A program made the position numbers and the translations under genes. DNA of 64,000 nt, from assembly GCF_052180245.1 (NCBI RefSeq), contig NZ_CP197474.1, forward strand, positions 1,240,001 through 1,304,000. The letters run 5' to 3'. Source of the stretch: Parapusillimonas sp013416435 (lineage in GTDB: Bacteria > Pseudomonadota > Gammaproteobacteria > Burkholderiales > Burkholderiaceae_B). Position 1 is the first letter of the stretch. The number at the start of each line of letters is the position of its first letter. Of this stretch, positions 60,909-64,000 are shown one piece after another. Under the pieces are notes generated by a model. The model was given only the letters and a program-made list of their open reading frames with translations. It did not search any database and was not told the DNA's origin.

Positions 60909-61193
60909 ATGCAAAGCCCATCCAACATTCGACCGACCAGCCGCACGTTGAACCGCGCAGCGGCTGCCACGCCGGTGCTGACCGCCGCTGCCGCACGCTA
61001 CCTCACGAACGACGAAGCAGCAGACTACCTGCGTCTGTCGCCGCGCACGCTGGAAAAAATGCGCGTCATCGGCGGCGGCCCGCGCTTCCGGAAATTCGGC
61101 AGGCGGGTGATGTACGCCATCACGGACCTGGACGAATGGGCCGACCGGCGGGCCTATGACATGACTTCCGACCCTGAGTATCAGCGTCGCTGA
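60909..61193 (+). CDS. Helix-turn-helix (MerR/excisionase-fold) protein, RdfS-like
   Basis: 94 residues; AGGAGA upstream. YLTNDEAADYLRLSPRTLEK MRVIGGGPRFRKFGRRVMYA ITDLDEWADRR is an HTH_17 winged helix. In ICEMlSym-type elements a protein of this fold and place (RdfS) is the recombination directionality factor; whether it acts on the mutS-side integrase is unknown since that integrase has its own excisionase-like neighbour. Precedes repA by 17 bp. Confidence 0.85.
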   Translation: MQSPSNIRPTSRTLNRAAAATPVLTAAAARYLTNDEAADYLRLSPRTLEKMRVIGGGPRFRKFGRRVMYAITDLDEWADRRAYDMTSDPEYQRR

Positions 61194-61210
61194 CGCCCGA
61201 GGGAAGCGTC

Positions 61211-62041
61211 ATGAGAATTACCAGACACATGCTGCCCGTTCAAGGCCCCGTGCAGTTACGGCTATTTCATGCACTGCCGGGAGGAACCGGCATACGCGAT
61301 CAGCAAGACCTGATGTCGTACCCGTTCTTCTCGCTGGCCAAAGGCGCACGCGCAAAGCCCATTGAGTACGAGCAAGGCCAGGTCAGCATCCTCGTGGAGG
61401 GTGTCGTGGAAATCGGCATCGCCACTATTTGGGATGCCGATGTGCTGATTTGGGCTGCAAGCCAGATTGCCGCTGCTCATAATCTGGGCATGCCCACGTC
61501 CAGGTACATGGCCAGCTCGATGCATGACATCCTGCGCTTCATCGGCCGTGGCGTGTCGCTGCGCGACTATCAGCGCCTGCGCGCCGCGTTGGATCGCTTG
61601 CAATCGACGACCGTGATAACAACCCTGCGCGCAGGCAATCTGCGCAAGCAGCATCGGTTTTCCTGGATCAACGAGTGGCGTGAACTAGCGCACACCAGCG
61701 GCCGATCCGCCGGCTTGGAAGTCATCCTGCCTGACTGGTTCTACGCCGGCGTGAAGGACGAGTCCATGCTGCTATCCCTGCATCCCGGCTACTTCCAACT
61801 GACGGGTGGGCTTGCACGTTGGCTGTACCGACTCGCGCGCAAACATGGCGGCCGCCAGCGCGGTGGATGGCGCTTTCCGCTGCGTCATTTGCACACACGT
61901 TCGGGCAGCGTGTTGCGCTACAGCGACTTTTCGTTGGAGATCCGAAAACTCGCCGCGCGTGCGTTGTTGGACTATCACCTGTGGATCGAGAAAGACGCCA
62001 CCGAGGAGTTCCTGTGCTTTCGCAGCACGTCCAGGAGGTGA
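61211..62041 (+). CDS. repA: Replication initiator protein RepA
   Basis: 276 residues of the broad-host replication-initiator-protein-A family: YPFFSLAKGARAKPIEYEQG, VEIGIATIWDADVLIWAASQ, MHDILRFIGRGVSLRDYQRL RAALDRLQSTTV and the C-terminal winged helix FPLRHLHTRSGSVLRYSDFS LEIRKLA. Directly after its stop comes a cluster of DnaA boxes and iteron-like repeats, so it probably initiates replication of the excised element there. Confidence 0.9.
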   Translation: MRITRHMLPVQGPVQLRLFHALPGGTGIRDQQDLMSYPFFSLAKGARAKPIEYEQGQVSILVEGVVEIGIATIWDADVLIWAASQIAAAHNLGMPTSRYMASSMHDILRFIGRGVSLRDYQRLRAALDRLQSTTVITTLRAGNLRKQHRFSWINEWRELAHTSGRSAGLEVILPDWFYAGVKDESMLLSLHPGYFQLTGGLARWLYRLARKHGGRQRGGWRFPLRHLHTRSGSVLRYSDFSLEIRKLAARALLDYHLWIEKDATEEFLCFRSTSRR

Positions 62042-62054
62042 GTGATGAATCTGA

Positions 62055-62240
62055 TGTGGATAAGTCTGTGTATAAGCTGTGATTATCCTGTGGATAGTAT
62101 CGTGCCATCATCCGCAAGATCTTCGTGCTATCACCGGTATCGAACTCGTGCCATCATCCGCACAGAATCGCTTGAAACCCTTGCGGTACAAGCGTTTTCG
62201 AGCCCCTTAACTTATTTAACTAAAAGAATAACTAAGAAGA
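62055..62240. other. Candidate origin of replication (DnaA boxes, three iterons, AT-rich tract)
   Basis: DnaA-box-like 9-mers at 62055-62063 (TGTGGATAA, perfect), 62067-62075 (TGTGTATAA) and 62089-62097 (TGTGGATAG). Then three 16-bp repeats, CGTGCCATCATCCGCA at 62101-62116 and identically at 62147-62162, with a degenerate CGTGCTATCACCGGTA at 62124-62139, spaced exactly 23 bp. An AT-rich tract with TTAACTTATTTAACTAAAAG lies near 62207-62230. Together this is the layout of an iteron origin next to its initiator gene. Confidence 0.75.
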
Positions 62241-62683
62241 TAGGGCGGTCGGTTCCTGGACAAAGATCGACCAGCGGCATGCGTGGGGCCGTCAAAACCG
62301 GTCAGCCAGCAGGACGGCTGCCTGCCCGGGTCGATGCTGAAAGCACCGTGAGTGGACTTCCGAAATCCTGGGTGCTAAATCAGATCGTCTCAGCCAGTAT
62401 CGGCGCATGCGCGAGAAGATTGAGCGGGCAAGTGGGCGGACAACAATATGCCCTAGAAACGCCAGTGAGACCCTGCAGCGCTGCCGAAGTGCTGTTGTTT
62501 ATGCCCTCGGTCATACGGCACGACAAAACGTCGCTACGGGCCGGAATTCGGGTTCGCGGCCCGGTCATCCGCCCGACAGATAGGCTCGGGCCCCGGTTGC
62601 AGGAAGCGAGCACCTGCTCAACGGCGGTTCTCGATGCTCCTTTCAATGAACCGGCCATTGATGCTTCGCTGGCCAGGCTCGAC
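62241..62683. other. Non-coding region where parA is expected
   Basis: In related ICE backbones a ParA gene sits between repA and the DUF2840 gene. No Walker-type ParA sequence is readable here in any frame; an open frame joins it to the DUF2840 gene but has no family resemblance before residue about 210. Confidence 0.5.
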
Positions 62684-63151
62684 ATGCGCGTATTGCTGTG
62701 GCGCTTCGCAGGCCGTTCGCACACCTGGCTGCGCTTCGGTCAGCCCTTTGCCATGCATCGCTTAGACAAGCAACGGCGCATCGCGATGTTCGCGCCGGGT
62801 GCGATCTGCTGCCGCGTACAGTGGGTTGCCAATGCCTACGGTCCGATCTTCTGGCAACTGATGATTCTGCAGGCCGGAGACGTCGCCGAAGCGGTGCAGC
62901 GGGTGCGCGGCGTGGCGCCTGGAGCGCATATCCTGCTGCACGCGCAGGGTGAGCGGCGTGTCAAAGACATGCTGGGATGGCTCGACGACATGGCCGCCGC
63001 TGGCGTCGATTTGGCTCGGGTATCGCCTGCATATTGGCGCACGGTACACAACCGCCTGGCGGCGCGCATGGCGCTGCCGCCGTACACAGCAGAACGACAA
63101 GGTGCGTACAGTTCGCGACGCCGACTGCTGACTGACGGAGATCCGTCATGA
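62684..63151 (+). CDS. DUF2840 family protein
   Basis: About 155 residues from ATG 62684 (start uncertain; the family N-terminus may begin a little upstream). FAGRSHTWLRFGQPFAMHRL DKQRRIAMFAPGAICCRVQW VANAYGPIFWQLMILQAGD and ARVSPAYWRTVHNRLAARMA match DUF2840, which always precedes the TraF-type peptidase in this backbone. Stop overlaps traF by ATGA. Confidence 0.85.
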   Translation: MRVLLWRFAGRSHTWLRFGQPFAMHRLDKQRRIAMFAPGAICCRVQWVANAYGPIFWQLMILQAGDVAEAVQRVRGVAPGAHILLHAQGERRVKDMLGWLDDMAAAGVDLARVSPAYWRTVHNRLAARMALPPYTAERQGAYSSRRRLLTDGDPS

Positions 63152-63696
63152 CGACGCGCGGGCAAGCCTTTGCGGTGCGCGGCGTCTGGCCGCAACGAAT
63201 CCTCGTCATGACGCTCATGGGTGTCGGTTTGGTGGCCCTGTTTACGCCTGCTTCACCTGCTTCTGTCCGTCTGATCTACAACGTCAGCGACAGTGCGCCG
63301 CGCGGCTTCTATGCAATCCGGCATGACGTGATTCGGCACGGCGACTGGCTACTGACGCGCCTGCCTGCGGATGCGGCACGGCTTGCCGCCGAGCGCCGCT
63401 ATCTACCGTCCAATGTGCCGCTGCTCAAGCGCGTGGCGGCAATGGCCGGCGATCATATCTGCGTCCGTGTGGGGCGCGTATTTGTCAATAGCACGGTCGT
63501 TGCCCGTGTGCTGAGTCACGACCGGCAGGGACGTCCGCTGGCTCCCTGGACGGGTTGCCGGACGCTCGTCGATGGCGAGGTGTTTGTTCTTAGCACGTAC
63601 CATGCAGCGTCCTTTGACAGCCGCTATTTTGGTCCCATTTCGCACACGGCGACTGTCGGTCTGGCCGTACCGATTTGGACCTGGAGTGCGCGATGA
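63148..63696 (+). CDS. traF: S26 family signal peptidase, TraF-type conjugal processing protease
   Basis: 182 residues: one membrane anchor (ILVMTLMGVGLVALFTPASP), nucleophile S49 (NVSDSAPRGFYAI) and base K94 (PLLKRVAAMAGDHICV), then the barrel with GCRTLVDGEVFVLS and FDSRYFGPI. TraF-type S26 peptidases cyclise or process the conjugative pilin. It marks the beginning of the transfer region, which continues beyond the window. Confidence 0.92.
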   Translation: MTTRGQAFAVRGVWPQRILVMTLMGVGLVALFTPASPASVRLIYNVSDSAPRGFYAIRHDVIRHGDWLLTRLPADAARLAAERRYLPSNVPLLKRVAAMAGDHICVRVGRVFVNSTVVARVLSHDRQGRPLAPWTGCRTLVDGEVFVLSTYHAASFDSRYFGPISHTATVGLAVPIWTWSAR

Positions 63697-64000
63697 ATGG
63701 CAGGTGTTTTGTCCATTGCTTTGCACGTCGGCTGCACCGCGCTTTGCGGTACGAGCACATGCTTCTTTGCTTCGCTGACGCCACCGGTATTGTTCGCAGC
63801 GCGGCCCCGCTCCTGCGCTCACTCGTGCAGACTGCTTGCTCTCGTCCCGGCTCGCCAGTCACACCTGGTTGGCCCGGCCTTCGGCCATGGCCTGCGCTCG
63901 GTGCGCCCGGCATCGGCCGGTCCGCTAGATGGTCCCCTTTGTCCAGACAGCGGGGATGGGCAGAGGGTAAGGGCGAGAGCAAGATAAAAGGGTCGGCACG
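63693..64000 (+). other. Possible next reading frame, open to the window end
   Basis: An ATG at 63693 overlaps the traF stop (ATGA) and the frame is open to the end (MNGRCFVHCFARRLHRALRY...). The Arg/Pro/Ser-rich translation is unconvincing; it could be an antisense artefact or the start of a transfer gene. A competing 96-aa frame at 63697 ends before the window edge. Confidence 0.25.

Noticed and set aside
62042..63151. A 369-residue protein spanning the repA-traF gap
   Set aside because: The first 210 residues cross the DnaA boxes and iterons and match nothing; only the C-terminal part fits DUF2840.

Overview
The window is high-GC proteobacterial DNA. The housekeeping genes and their order style point to a betaproteobacterium, most likely Alcaligenaceae (Bordetella/Achromobacter/Pusillimonas type). 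The signs are a Bug-family solute-binding protein, a fused LivH-LivM permease, a cysJ-cysI-cysG block, and a malonate operon with malonyl-CoA decarboxylase. This is inferred from gene content; no marker gene was compared.

Positions 1-38.9 kb are ordinary chromosome. In order: a TerC-family membrane protein (cut by the window start) and an LTA-synthase-like sulfatase; a five-component branched-chain-amino-acid-type ABC transporter packed into four genes; phospholipase A; tRNA-Arg; a Fur-box-preceded FecI/FecR/TonB-receptor iron-uptake set; two small unknown proteins; a DinB-like protein; a Cys/Met-metabolism PLP enzyme; a malonate operon (GntR regulator, malonyl-CoA decarboxylase, crotonase, malonyl-CoA synthetase, Bug protein); cardiolipin synthase; a proline-rich and an AT-richer orphan; tRNA-His; a neutral zinc metallopeptidase; YciO-like protein; a site-2 protease; dapA-bamC; cysG, cysI, cysJ; the roxA oxygenase and mutS. 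Eleven copies of a GGGGTCAGACCCC-type palindrome are scattered between 7.5 and 26.6 kb. They tend to bracket single genes, and I saw none beyond 26.6 kb.

From 38.94 kb to the window end lies an integrative element. Its tyrosine integrase reads toward mutS and stops 5 bp before the mutS start codon, so the element occupies the normal upstream region of mutS. Next come an XRE regulator and excisionase, a DUF5623-like protein, an AlbA_2/Schlafen-type protein, an SOS module (SRAP/YedK, LexA box, umuD, umuC), radC, and a protein with a canonical HEPN RNxxxH motif. A metal-resistance cargo follows (a CsoR-like sensor, a broken MFS gene, a P1B-4 ATPase, an RcnR-like sensor and an unusual P1B ATPase). 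Last is a conserved ICE core (DUF932, ParB, DUF736, DUF2958, DUF2285, HTH, RepA, DUF2840, TraF-type signal peptidase). The transfer genes and the right end lie beyond 64 kb.

Three structural points stand out: the mutS-adjacent insertion with an SOS polymerase on board; a diverged direct repeat (offset about 6.42 kb) carrying intact and dead copies of the HEPN-like gene on either side of the metal cargo; and a compact origin-like region after repA with DnaA boxes and three 16-bp repeats spaced exactly 23 bp.
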